DNA from: Spirosoma sp. 48-14
Lineage (GTDB): Bacteria; Bacteroidota; Bacteroidia; Cytophagales; Spirosomataceae
DNA: 64,000 nucleotides
NCBI RefSeq assembly: GCF_001898575.1
Contig: NZ_MKUD01000029.1
Span: 40,931-104,930 of the forward strand
Direction: 5' to 3'
Each line of letters opens with the position of its first letter. Position 1 is the first letter of the stretch. Of this stretch, positions 32,943-41,408 are shown piece after piece. A program made the translations under genes and the position numbers. Under the pieces are notes generated by a model. It was not told the origin of the DNA, ran no database searches, and saw only the letters and a program-made list of their open reading frames with translations.

Positions 32943-34532
32943 TCACAGTTTCTGATAAATCCTGATAAACGCATCAATAGGCACCTGATCGTAGTTGCCT
33001 TGCTGAAGATTTGGGTTGATCTCGTAGGTTACTACCTCATCCATCGAGTCGGGTAGTTCGCCAAACAACTTGCTGGCGGTAGTAGCCGTATATTTCTTCT
33101 TGGTCCGAACGAGCCGATGATCGGGGTCTTTGCCCCAGGCGATATTGTCGCCCAGAACCAGTTGGATTTTGGCCCAGTCGTTAAAAAAATATTCCTGCAA
33201 CAACGGGATGATCCGGTCGCGAAATGTCTGGCAAAGATCGGCAAAGGTTTCAATGTTAATGAGGTACGCGTGGCCAATCTGATGATCTCGGTCGAGCAAA
33301 TAGTCAATACGCTCATTTATGGTTCGAAGTAACTGCGCTAAATCGACACCGTCGACTGTTTTTAGAAGGGATGGTTCGGGCAGCATCTCCCGAAACGAAA
33401 ACCGCCGACGGAGCGCAATGTCGAGCAGGGCAATGGATCGGTCAGTAGTGTTCATGGTACCGATCACAAACAGATTGATGGGCACGCCAAAACGTTCCTG
33501 GGAGTAGGGCAGAGTTAGCCAGAGCTCATGGTCGGCACCCAGCCGTTTGTCCGATTCAAGCAGCGTGATCAGATCACCAAATACACTGGCGACATTAGCC
33601 CGGTTGACCTCGTCGATGAGTAGGTAATGTGCTGGCGCCCGTTTTAGCTTTTTGCTTCGGTTTTCGGCTGAATCATTCAGGCAGTCGGCCAGGGTTCCAT
33701 AACCTGCCTGTTGAATGGCCGTCAGACAAGCCCGATGAAAAATACCCCGGCGAATTTTATAACTGATCTGCCCATTGACCACTTCCGGCCGAATCCCCTC
33801 TACAAATTCTTCGTAGCTATACGATGGATGAAAGGTAATCAGACTCGCATTTTTATCGGTCAGGTAGGGCTGTAGAGCAAACGTTTTACCTGTACCCGGC
33901 GGGCCAAACAAGATGAGGTTGTGCGGCTGATTGGGTAGTGATGGCTCCGGCTCATACGTCGCTTCCGGCTCTTCGAGCAACTGTCCATTGATCAGCCGTT
34001 CCCCCAAACTAGGGTCATCAGCCAGTCGAATCATGTCGCTCAGAAACGCTTCGTCTTCGGCTGCCTGGTACACATCCGCATTATGCCGGGCCAGGTGCGG
34101 GCCGCGTTTGGTGCTTTCGACCAGTTCCAGCAGACAGTCTTCCCAGCAGGTGCGCAACGTAGGGTTATACAGCAGATGAGCCGTTGATTGCCCAATGATT
34201 ACCGCCAGATAATCAGATTTTTCGGTCAACGGCTCAAAGCCTATTTCGTCCAGATTTTTAAGCCGATCCTGGCATGATTTCTTAATCGTTAGGTGATACT
34301 CAACCTCACCGCGACGCGGTTTCTGAATCCGTAACGCCTGAAAAAAGTTGATGTTAGCCGTGATAGACGCTTTATCGGGTTTTACGACAAACGCCAGCCG
34401 GGCATCGCCATTGGGCAGGTTGACCATATCGATCAGGTCCTTGAGCAAACCGAAAAACCGACGGATGGCTTCGGCATGGCCAATGTCGCGAATACGATCA
34501 ATAAGGGCTTGCTGCTGGGAGTCGGCGATCAC
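32943..34532 (-). CDS. McrB-type AAA+ ATPase/GTPase without a McrC partner
   Basis: 529 aa. Residues 1-190 form an N-terminal domain I do not recognise. An AAA+ domain follows: Walker A GPPGTGKT 210-217, the McrB-specific HPSYSYEEFVEGIRP at ~235-249, Walker B LLIDEVNRA 304-312, the signature GTMNTTDRS 358-366 (the MNTADRS GTP-recognition motif of McrB) and the arginine motif RRRF 375-378. In McrBC it powers GTP-dependent restriction of modified DNA together with the nuclease McrC. No mcrC or other nuclease gene lies on either side: downstream is a dehydrogenase, upstream a retropepsin. It may work with a distant partner or alone; a defence role is inferred from the family. Confidence 0.87.
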   Translation of the reverse strand: MIADSQQQALIDRIRDIGHAEAIRRFFGLLKDLIDMVNLPNGDARLAFVVKPDKASITANINFFQALRIQKPRRGEVEYHLTIKKSCQDRLKNLDEIGFEPLTEKSDYLAVIIGQSTAHLLYNPTLRTCWEDCLLELVESTKRGPHLARHNADVYQAAEDEAFLSDMIRLADDPSLGERLINGQLLEEPEATYEPEPSLPNQPHNLILFGPPGTGKTFALQPYLTDKNASLITFHPSYSYEEFVEGIRPEVVNGQISYKIRRGIFHRACLTAIQQAGYGTLADCLNDSAENRSKKLKRAPAHYLLIDEVNRANVASVFGDLITLLESDKRLGADHELWLTLPYSQERFGVPINLFVIGTMNTTDRSIALLDIALRRRFSFREMLPEPSLLKTVDGVDLAQLLRTINERIDYLLDRDHQIGHAYLINIETFADLCQTFRDRIIPLLQEYFFNDWAKIQLVLGDNIAWGKDPDHRLVRTKKKYTATTASKLFGELPDSMDEVVTYEINPNLQQGNYDQVPIDAFIRIYQKL

Positions 34533-34619
34533 AAAGGGTAAAGGTTTTGTGTACGAAGATAACGATTCTCCGTTGATAATGTCCTAAGTAGGCTGTGATA
34601 GGGTTTGGCTAACGGTAGT

Positions 34620-35756
34620 TCACTCTACGTAATTAAAATGATGATTAGGCGCATCCAGGGTCAACCGCCCCTTTCGGAAAGCCCCGGCCCCAATCAGTCC
34701 ATCTCGTAAAAACTGCCCAATTACCTGATCGGATTTATACAGGGTTGAACGCCGAAATTGCCGTTGCCTACCGTCGATACGAATTGAAAGCTTCTTAACC
34801 TGTTTTTCCAGACCAATATGAACTAAACGGCCTACGCTGCCACCTATTGAAAGTTTCCTTCCAATCTGATAAGGGCCAATTTTGGTTACTCCTGTTGGAG
34901 AGATACGAAGTTTTTCGTTTGAGCCAGTATCCAATATGAAGTTTAACTGGTTGTTCGATGGGCCTCGTACCAAAAGCATCGGTTGACTTCCGCCCAGAAG
35001 ATTATGTTCCAGCGTGGAGTCCGGTATTGATTTCTGGATACTAAGTTGCCGATTGGGATAGTCGATTATGATAGTAAACCGGCGTAATACATCCCAACCT
35101 AACAAGCCATCAATACCAGGTATAGGTAAATAAGCACTAAAAACGGGCAAGTTATAAATAGCTAATCCGTTCAAATTAAGGGAGTCTGCAAGGCCTATTG
35201 ACGCTGGCACTGATTGCCCTTCGTAATTAAGCACTTTAATATCAGACAGTTTTTTTAGCCCGATTGCTTTTGCCGTCCGATTGGATATAAATGTTCGCTG
35301 TGCTCCGCTATCTACGGCAAGCCGAACCACCCGCCCATTGATCAGTACCTCTACAACGGCATGGGCTTTGTGTTTAAGCCTGAATGGTACTTGCAACGTA
35401 TCTCTTCGTAAATGAATTCGCAGCTCAGGCTGATTCGAGAGTAATCGGGCCATTTCGTAACTGGAAGACTGGAATCCCATCGAGTCAGCAAGGTGCAGAT
35501 ACTGATGATAGTTGCCCGTCCAGTAATACATTTCTTCTAGTAATAAATACCGGGCTGCATCTCGTTCAACTGGCACTGCGTCCTGAGATGAAATAAGGCG
35601 AAGAGCCTTATGCGCTGCTTCGGTTCGGCCAAATAACCAATGGTTTATAGCATTAAGATAGCGGCTTGTTGAAAGCGTATCCCCTGCCTGTATTGTGGCA
35701 AAGGCAGGGTTGCACAACAAGGCCAATAGAAGTCCTCCTAAACTAACTTTACGCAT
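34620..35756 (-). CDS. Two-lobed retropepsin-like aspartic protease
   Basis: 378 aa. A signal peptide (~1-21) and a helical N-terminal part (~25-115, TPR-like) precede two aspartic-protease lobes. The first has AVDSGAQRTFIS with Asp149 and closes with IDGLLGWDVL (215-224). The second has ILDTGSNEKL with Asp276 and closes with DGLIGAGAF (352-360). Each lobe therefore carries its own D[ST]G and psi-psi-Gly, so one chain could form an active site by itself, as in pepsin, whereas most bacterial members need a dimer. It should cleave proteins in the periplasm. The gene starts 7 nt from the thrA-like remnant at 35763. Confidence 0.78.
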   Translation of the reverse strand: MRKVSLGGLLLALLCNPAFATIQAGDTLSTSRYLNAINHWLFGRTEAAHKALRLISSQDAVPVERDAARYLLLEEMYYWTGNYHQYLHLADSMGFQSSSYEMARLLSNQPELRIHLRRDTLQVPFRLKHKAHAVVEVLINGRVVRLAVDSGAQRTFISNRTAKAIGLKKLSDIKVLNYEGQSVPASIGLADSLNLNGLAIYNLPVFSAYLPIPGIDGLLGWDVLRRFTIIIDYPNRQLSIQKSIPDSTLEHNLLGGSQPMLLVRGPSNNQLNFILDTGSNEKLRISPTGVTKIGPYQIGRKLSIGGSVGRLVHIGLEKQVKKLSIRIDGRQRQFRRSTLYKSDQVIGQFLRDGLIGAGAFRKGRLTLDAPNHHFNYVE

Positions 35757-35762
35757 ATCTAT

Positions 35763-35807
35763 TTACACCAAATAACTCCCGATACTAACAACACTAGCTA
35801 AGACTCT
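35763..35807 (-). pseudogene. Remnant resembling the 3' end of thrA
   Basis: Read on the minus strand this 45-nt stretch encodes RVLASVVSIGSYLV and a stop. The end of ThrA is GVFADVVSIGSYLA and a stop. ATAACTCCCGATACT is identical in both places (35772-35786 and 36572-36586, exactly 800 bp apart) and in the same reading frame. A stop codon lies directly upstream in frame, so only the tail is left. Confidence 0.7.
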
Positions 35808-35824
35808 CTATGTTGTTTTAGTCA

Positions 35825-36535
35825 CTACTTAATTGGCTGCAAATAGATAACGGGATCAAACACCAATAGCTCACCATCATCTCTTACCAGTACATTTCGA
35901 TGATGGAGGTCGCTGACGATAATCCCAAAGCTTGAATTGATATAATCATTGTTTTGCAGAGGAATAAAATCGAACGGTTCCATATAGTCAGCGACTTCTT
36001 CGGGAGTCGCTCCACGTATACCACGAAGAGCTTTTTGGCTAACTACCGCCATTAATGAATCATCGACTTCCATCAAGCCCAGGAACGTGTAGCCTGTTTC
36101 TGGAAAAAGCCAGTTATGAAGCAGCAGGTTATGAAAATAGCTCAACCAGGTGCTGTAATAGTTGAGATTGTTCCGTTTAAAGTAAACGCCTAGTTGAACG
36201 TAAACCTGATGTTCGGCTCCACCTTCGCCACCTTGAGCCTGCCATGCATCAGTAAACGGCTCTTCAGGGATCAGTTTATTATTCGCGTTAGCCTACTTAC
36301 GGAGTAGCTTTTCTTCGCCTATACGTAAGGCCCGATCCAGGGCTATTTTTTCGGCACGGGTTTGAGGGGCTGGTCCCTGAGCCGCTTTGCTTGCTCGATG
36401 CACTCTTGCAATGACATCAAGGGCTGCTCGGAGACTTTCCTGATCATTTTTTTGCTCTGCTGCCGATGGTATTTGTTGAGGTATGTAACGTTCTTGTCCA
36501 TCTGGTAATCGTTGTTTTTCTTCATTAACAGACAT
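35825..36535 (-). pseudogene. Kinase-like protein interrupted by one in-frame TAG
   Basis: The frame opens with ATG at 36535 and codes 80 residues (MSVNEEKQRLPDGQERY...) to TAG at 36293-36295. The same frame then continues without a stop for 155 residues to 35825. The second part reads GGEGGAEHQVYVQ, LLLHNWLFPETGYTFLG, IVSDLHHRNVLVRDDGEL and VFDPVIYL; it looks like the small kinase-like domain known from phage and mobile 'polyvalent' proteins (LHxRN catalytic-loop and FDP metal motif). Without the TAG the product would be about 236 aa. It could be a pseudogene, a stop-readthrough gene, a sequence error, or two genes with the second one starting at TTG 36145. It begins 27 nt after thrA and lies inside the 800-bp thrA-tail duplication. 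Confidence 0.65.
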
Positions 36536-36562
36536 AGCGTAGGGTTGGTTCTTACTGAGCCG

Positions 36563-39019
36563 TCACGCCAGATAACTCCCGATACTGACCACGTCGGCGA
36601 ATACGCCCGAAGCGGTAACTTCAGCACCTGCACCGGGCCCTTTCACGACTAGGGGCCGATCTTTGTACCGTTCGGTGGTGAACGAAACGATGTTGTCGGC
36701 ACCCGTTAGTTGATAAAATGGGTGCTCCTGACCCACCGGGCGCAGGCTGATGCTTGCCTTGTTGTTTTCGAAGCTGGCGACAAAACGGAGCTTTTCACCG
36801 TTGGCTTCGGCTTCGGAAAGCAGGTTTTCGAAATAGGCATTATTCCGTTCCAACTCGTCAAAAAAGGCGGGTACAGTTGGGGCCAACTGGCAAACTTCGG
36901 GTAGTAGGGGGGTAATCGTGATGTCTTCCGGTTCGAGTGGGAAACCGGCTTCGCGGGCCAGGATCAGGATTTTTCGGGCTACATCCAGCCCGCTCAGATC
37001 GTCGCGGGGATCGGGTTCGGTATAGCCTTTTTCCTTCGCTTCGCGGACTACATCGGCGAAGGAGGTTCCGGGGCGGAAGGTGTTGAAAATGAACGATAAC
37101 GTTCCTGATAGAATCGCTTCGATTTTCAGGAAACGATCACCTGCCGTCATCAGCCCCTGCACGGTGTTGATGATGGGCAAGCCTGCACCGACGTTGGTTT
37201 CGTACAGAAATTTAACTCCCCGATTCAGGGCCGTACGCTGCAAACGCCGATATTCACTATAGGGGCCTGAGTTGGCTACTTTGTTGGGAGTTACAACGGA
37301 GATATTGCTGTCCAGCAGCGATTCATAAAACTGCACAATGTCTTTATCCGATGTACAGTCGATGAATACCGAGTTGGGCAGGTTATAATCTTTAATTCGA
37401 TCCACAAAGGCGGGTAACGAGGTGGTTACGCCTTCGGTTAAAAGCCGTTCGTGCCAGTCGTCCAGCGAAATGCCTTTGGGGTCGAGCAGCATTTTTCGGC
37501 TGTTCGTCATGCCTACCACACACACTTTCAGCAGTTTTTCGGTCCGCAGAAATTCCGACTGGTCATGGATTTGCTTTAACAGGGTTTTGCCAATCAGACC
37601 CGTACCGACCAGATACAGGTTCAGCACGCGGGCTTCGGACTGGAAGAAGATATTGTGCAGCGAGTTGAGGGCCTTCGACAGGTTGTTCTTGTTGATAACA
37701 ACCGAGATGTTAATCTCCGATGAGCCCTGCGCAACAGCCACAATGTTTACCCCATTTTTACCCAGTACCGAAAACAGTTTTCCGGCGATACCGGAGCTTT
37801 TTTTCATGCCTTCGCCTACCGTGGCAATCACCGACAAGTCACGCTCGATGGCAATGCTGTCGATATGCCCGTGTTCGATTTCGGTAGCAAATTCAGCTTC
37901 CAGAATGGCTTTTACGTTATCAGCCCCCCGTGGGTCGATGGCAAAACAGATGGAGTGTTCCGACGAAGCCTGCGAAATCAGAATGACACTGATCCGGTGA
38001 GCAGCTAATACACCAAATAACTTGGCCGATACACCCGCTACACCGATCATACCCGAACCTTGTACGTTGACCAGGGCAATGTCGTCGATGCTCGAAATAC
38101 CCGTAATGGTATATTGACGCCGTTCGGCAGTCCGACTCACGACTGTGCCATTGTGCGTAGCGTTGAATGTATTAAGAACCCGAATCGGAATATTACGGGC
38201 AAAGGCTGGTTGCAGACTCGGCGGATAAATGACTTTCGCACCGAAGTGACTGAGTTCCATAGCTTCGGCATAGGTAATGGTTGGAATGTTAAAGGCATTG
38301 GGCACCTTCCGGGGGTCGGCCGTCATCATCCCGTCCACATCCGTCCAGATGTCGATCACTTCCGCATTCAGCGCAGCCCCGATGATCGAGGCCGTGTAAT
38401 CTGAGCCACCCCGGCCGAGTGTGGTTGTTTCGTTTTTCTCGGTGGAGCCGATAAAGCCTGTAATTAACTGTAAATCCGTTGTCTTGGCAAAGTACTCCTG
38501 AATCAGCTGGTTCGTCAGGGTATAGTTGACTTCGGCATGACCAAACTGCGCATCGGTCTTGATCAGCTTACGGGCATCACAATACTGTGCCGCTATCCCG
38601 CGACTTTTTACACATTCGGTAATGACCGTTGTGGATAAGCGCTCGCCAAAGCTGGTAATCAGGTCGTGGGTGCGGGCTGATAGCTCCCGGATGAGCGAAA
38701 CGCCACGTAGCAGGTCTTCCAGTTCGTTGATGATCCCACGAATGTGGGCAAACACTTTGCTCTGTTCCTTGATGGGAATGAGGGCTTTCACCACGTTGAA
38801 GTGTCGGTCTTCAATCCGCCGAACCAGTTCCATATAGTCTGTTTCGCCGGTAGTGGCCATGCGTCCGATTTCGATAAGCTGGTTAGTAACACCCCCCATT
38901 GCCGAAAAAACTACAGCAATCTGGTCGCCATTTTGGCGGTGGTTATCAATGATTTGAAGAACCAGTTTTATACTTTCTACGGAACCGACGGAGGTGCCAC
39001 CGAATTTAAGAACCTGCAT
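36563..39019 (-). CDS. thrA: Bifunctional aspartate kinase / homoserine dehydrogenase I
   Basis: 818 aa, full length. Aspartate kinase occupies residues ~1-290 (start MQVLKFGGTSVGS; RELSARTHDLITSFGERLS; GRGGSDYTASIIGAAL), followed by two ACT regulatory domains (~310-460) and homoserine dehydrogenase from ~465 (NAD-binding YLVGTGLIGKTLL, then TPNKVANSGPYSEY and YETNVGAGLPIINT). It phosphorylates aspartate and later reduces aspartate semialdehyde to homoserine, feeding threonine and methionine synthesis; the ACT domains normally give threonine feedback. No thrB/thrC follow. The homoserine transferase metX is 12.5 kb away under a SAM riboswitch. Its last codons recur at 35763. Confidence 0.96.
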   Translation of the reverse strand: MQVLKFGGTSVGSVESIKLVLQIIDNHRQNGDQIAVVFSAMGGVTNQLIEIGRMATTGETDYMELVRRIEDRHFNVVKALIPIKEQSKVFAHIRGIINELEDLLRGVSLIRELSARTHDLITSFGERLSTTVITECVKSRGIAAQYCDARKLIKTDAQFGHAEVNYTLTNQLIQEYFAKTTDLQLITGFIGSTEKNETTTLGRGGSDYTASIIGAALNAEVIDIWTDVDGMMTADPRKVPNAFNIPTITYAEAMELSHFGAKVIYPPSLQPAFARNIPIRVLNTFNATHNGTVVSRTAERRQYTITGISSIDDIALVNVQGSGMIGVAGVSAKLFGVLAAHRISVILISQASSEHSICFAIDPRGADNVKAILEAEFATEIEHGHIDSIAIERDLSVIATVGEGMKKSSGIAGKLFSVLGKNGVNIVAVAQGSSEINISVVINKNNLSKALNSLHNIFFQSEARVLNLYLVGTGLIGKTLLKQIHDQSEFLRTEKLLKVCVVGMTNSRKMLLDPKGISLDDWHERLLTEGVTTSLPAFVDRIKDYNLPNSVFIDCTSDKDIVQFYESLLDSNISVVTPNKVANSGPYSEYRRLQRTALNRGVKFLYETNVGAGLPIINTVQGLMTAGDRFLKIEAILSGTLSFIFNTFRPGTSFADVVREAKEKGYTEPDPRDDLSGLDVARKILILAREAGFPLEPEDITITPLLPEVCQLAPTVPAFFDELERNNAYFENLLSEAEANGEKLRFVASFENNKASISLRPVGQEHPFYQLTGADNIVSFTTERYKDRPLVVKGPGAGAEVTASGVFADVVSIGSYLA

Positions 39020-39029
39020 AGAGTAATGT

Positions 39030-39109
39030 AAAATGAATAATGTAGAATGAATAATGATACGGTTACGCTAGTGCACATTTTTCATTGTGCATTGTCCATT
39101 ATTCATTTT
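39030..39109. repeat. AT-rich inverted repeat upstream of thrA
   Basis: AAAATGAATAATG (39030-39042) pairs perfectly with CATTATTCATTTT (39097-39109); the inner part is a degenerate continuation built of further GAATAATG/CATTGT words. The left arm starts 11 nt upstream of the thrA ATG, so the mRNA leader may carry it. It is of the same word family as 16625-16703. Confidence 0.7.
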
Positions 39110-39221
39110 CAGGAAGCTATTGATGAGGTAATTTTTAAGGACGCAAAGATAATGCCTATCCTAAACATTATAGAATTCTTCGAAAGAAAGCCGTTTTGTC
39201 CTATGACTATTGTGTATACAA

Positions 39222-41204
39222 TTACTGCTTTCGTAGTCGCATTACCTGACCTCCGCCAGCCGCTAATGTCAGCGAAACGACTTCCAGCCGACCGACCGTT
39301 TGCGTTTGCTGGATGAGGTGATTTGGGTTTTGGGCAACATCTGGCGCATCTGCGTATAGTTCGGCTGTATAATTTCCGTCGGATAGAAAATCCAGTTTGA
39401 CGGATAATTCGCGGGCAGTTGAGTTGGTAATACTGCCAATAAACCAGTCGGTCCCTTTGCGACGCGCTACCGTAATGTATTGACCTACTTCGGCATTCAA
39501 AATGCGGGTTTCGTCCCAGGTAGTGGGCACTTGCTGGATGAACGCGAAACCTGGTTGCCCTTTGTAGGCGTCTGGGTAGTCGCATACCATATTGAGGTAA
39601 CTTTCGAGCACAACGTACATCGCCAACTGGTGGCAGCGGGTACCGTGCATAAGGGGTCGGGTATATTGAATTTTGTACTGTTTATCGGGGACGGCTCGAA
39701 AACCACCGAGGTGCATATCTGTCGGGCCAGCCAGAAGTCGGGTAAATGGAAACATAATGTCGTGATCGGGCGTGTCGAGCCCACTCCATTTGTTGGTTTC
39801 GTAGTTAAGGGTAGCTTCGCGGGTGAGTTCGTTGGGGTAGGTGCGGTGTAGGCCTGTCGGTTTATAGGCTCCGTGAAACTGGATGTGCAATTTATGCCGG
39901 GCTGCCGAGCGCAAAATCTCATTCTGAATATTGACCATTTCCTGATCGTCGCGGTCCATAAAATCGACCATCAGGCCGCTGATTCCCCATTTTTCGTACT
40001 GGGTAAAGACTTCTTCCAGTTTTGGATAGAGCGCTGACCAATACACCCATACCCGAATACCAACACCTCTGCTTTTGGCATAATCGCACACCTGTTGCAT
40101 ATCCAGCCCCGGTACGGCTTTGGCGGCATTGACGTTCGGACCCGGTACGAAGCCTGCCCCATCGTTGACGTACCATTCGTGTAATCCATATTCGACCACG
40201 GAATGATAATCGATGTGATTGGCGGCACAGAAATCAATGTAATACTTCTGGGTTTCGAAGTTGTTGCCGGGGGCAAAGGTGGTGTCGGGGGTTATGTTCC
40301 CGTTCCACCATGGGAAAGTGGTTTTGCCGGGTTTCAACCAGGAAATATCTTCGATCTTATTGGGTTCATTGAGGCTGGTCAGCATATTTGATTCGATCAG
40401 CGCACCGATGCGGTCGCTAATGAGCATAACGCGCCAGGGTGTTTGATGGGGTAATGTGGCTTTTACCTTTACCGCTGTCTGGTTCGGTAAGGGCGAAAGC
40501 TGACTGGTCAGCACATTATTCTTTTTCACCAGATACATGCCTGCATAGTTGACCAGTGCTGCTTCTGTAATAGCCAGATACGTTTTATTGGGGAACTCAA
40601 ACAGCGCGGGCATGTCCATCAGGGTGTCGTTTTTGATCTTCGCCAATGGAATCGTCGTATAAATTCCCTCGTGCGAGGTGGTAAAGTTGGGTAGAAACAG
40701 AGCCCTGACCGTTGGATTCTGTGGTAGCTGAAACGTAGTATGCTCATCGGTAAGTACATACGATTCCCAGTTTGCCTGCTTCGGGAATTCATATCGGAAA
40801 GCGACCCCATCGTCGAATACCCGAACCCATAAAGTAATCTGTCGGCCCGATTTGCCTGCTTTATCCCGTTCAACCAGGGGTATAGCCGCTTCCCGATAAA
40901 CGGTATGCACTTTTCTGACTTTCCCCACTACCAGTTCATAGGTATCGTCAATGGTTTCGATGGTTGGCTTTTGCTGAATCAGATTCGGGCCAAACAGGTC
41001 ATCGTTCTGAAACGTGAGCGTCAGCGTGGAGTTATCGACCAGGACCTTTTTATTGAATAGAATTCTGTAAGTAGGTGCTGTTTGGCTTAGGTTGAAAATA
41101 AAATCGATACGGCCATTGGGCGACGATACTCGTATCTCACTTTGGGCAACGCGTGCCTGTATCAGCAGAACGATTAGCAGGAAATATAAACTGGGCGATT
41201 GCAT
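39222..41204 (-). CDS. Glycoside hydrolase family 97 protein
   Basis: 660 aa from the ATG at 41204, where a signal peptide starts (MQSPSLYFLLIVLLIQARVA). The longer frame to 41420 lacks one and would overlap the divergent gene. GH97 features: an N-terminal beta-sandwich (SSPNGRIDFIFNLS), then a (beta/alpha)8 barrel with WWNGNITPDTTFAPG, VEYGLHEWYV, VWVYWSALYPKLEEVF, GLMVDFMDRDDQEMV and THEATLNYE-like (TREATLNYETNKWSG). The Asp in VDFMDRDD matches the nucleophile of the retaining alpha-galactosidase subgroup rather than the inverting SusB subgroup. Expected to hydrolyse alpha-linked sugars in the periplasm. It stands 200 nt downstream of the divergent M20 gene's start. Confidence 0.9.
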   Translation of the reverse strand: MQSPSLYFLLIVLLIQARVAQSEIRVSSPNGRIDFIFNLSQTAPTYRILFNKKVLVDNSTLTLTFQNDDLFGPNLIQQKPTIETIDDTYELVVGKVRKVHTVYREAAIPLVERDKAGKSGRQITLWVRVFDDGVAFRYEFPKQANWESYVLTDEHTTFQLPQNPTVRALFLPNFTTSHEGIYTTIPLAKIKNDTLMDMPALFEFPNKTYLAITEAALVNYAGMYLVKKNNVLTSQLSPLPNQTAVKVKATLPHQTPWRVMLISDRIGALIESNMLTSLNEPNKIEDISWLKPGKTTFPWWNGNITPDTTFAPGNNFETQKYYIDFCAANHIDYHSVVEYGLHEWYVNDGAGFVPGPNVNAAKAVPGLDMQQVCDYAKSRGVGIRVWVYWSALYPKLEEVFTQYEKWGISGLMVDFMDRDDQEMVNIQNEILRSAARHKLHIQFHGAYKPTGLHRTYPNELTREATLNYETNKWSGLDTPDHDIMFPFTRLLAGPTDMHLGGFRAVPDKQYKIQYTRPLMHGTRCHQLAMYVVLESYLNMVCDYPDAYKGQPGFAFIQQVPTTWDETRILNAEVGQYITVARRKGTDWFIGSITNSTARELSVKLDFLSDGNYTAELYADAPDVAQNPNHLIQQTQTVGRLEVVSLTLAAGGGQVMRLRKQ

Positions 41205-41408
41205 AAACGATGACTTATCAACGGGAAAATAAGCAAAAGTGCCTTGCGGAAAGAATTTTGTCCTAGTCGATAAACGGAAAATATAACATGGTGAGGTGAT
41301 AAGATCGGAACTGTTTGATGAGGGAGTAGCTATAATAGCCTTATTTTCTACTGACTTATCCGTAAATTGAACGCTAATCGAACTAAGTTTCAAAAACTGT
41401 CTTTTTTG
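41205..41408. promoter_or_regulatory. Divergent promoter region between GH97 and M20 genes
   Basis: 204 nt separate the two chosen start codons. It must hold both promoters. I cannot place -33/-7 boxes with confidence. Confidence 0.4.

Noticed and set aside
32881..32946. Longer N-terminus of the zinc dehydrogenase
   Set aside because: These 22 codons are the hairpin repeat 32883-32942; the true N-terminus MKALVLTEYNQF starts at 32880.
32943..34532. Complete McrBC restriction system
   Set aside because: No McrC or nuclease gene lies on either side of the ATPase.
28246..36535. Prophage or integrative element covering the whole accessory stretch
   Set aside because: There is no integrase, transposase, phage structural gene or tRNA border; only the small thrA-tail duplication suggests integration.
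36343..36633. 96-codon minus-strand frame across the thrA end
   Set aside because: It overlaps the thrA 3' end and the kinase-like upstream part in a different frame, with no recognisable features.
37422..38000. 192-codon plus-strand frame
   Set aside because: Antisense shadow of thrA.
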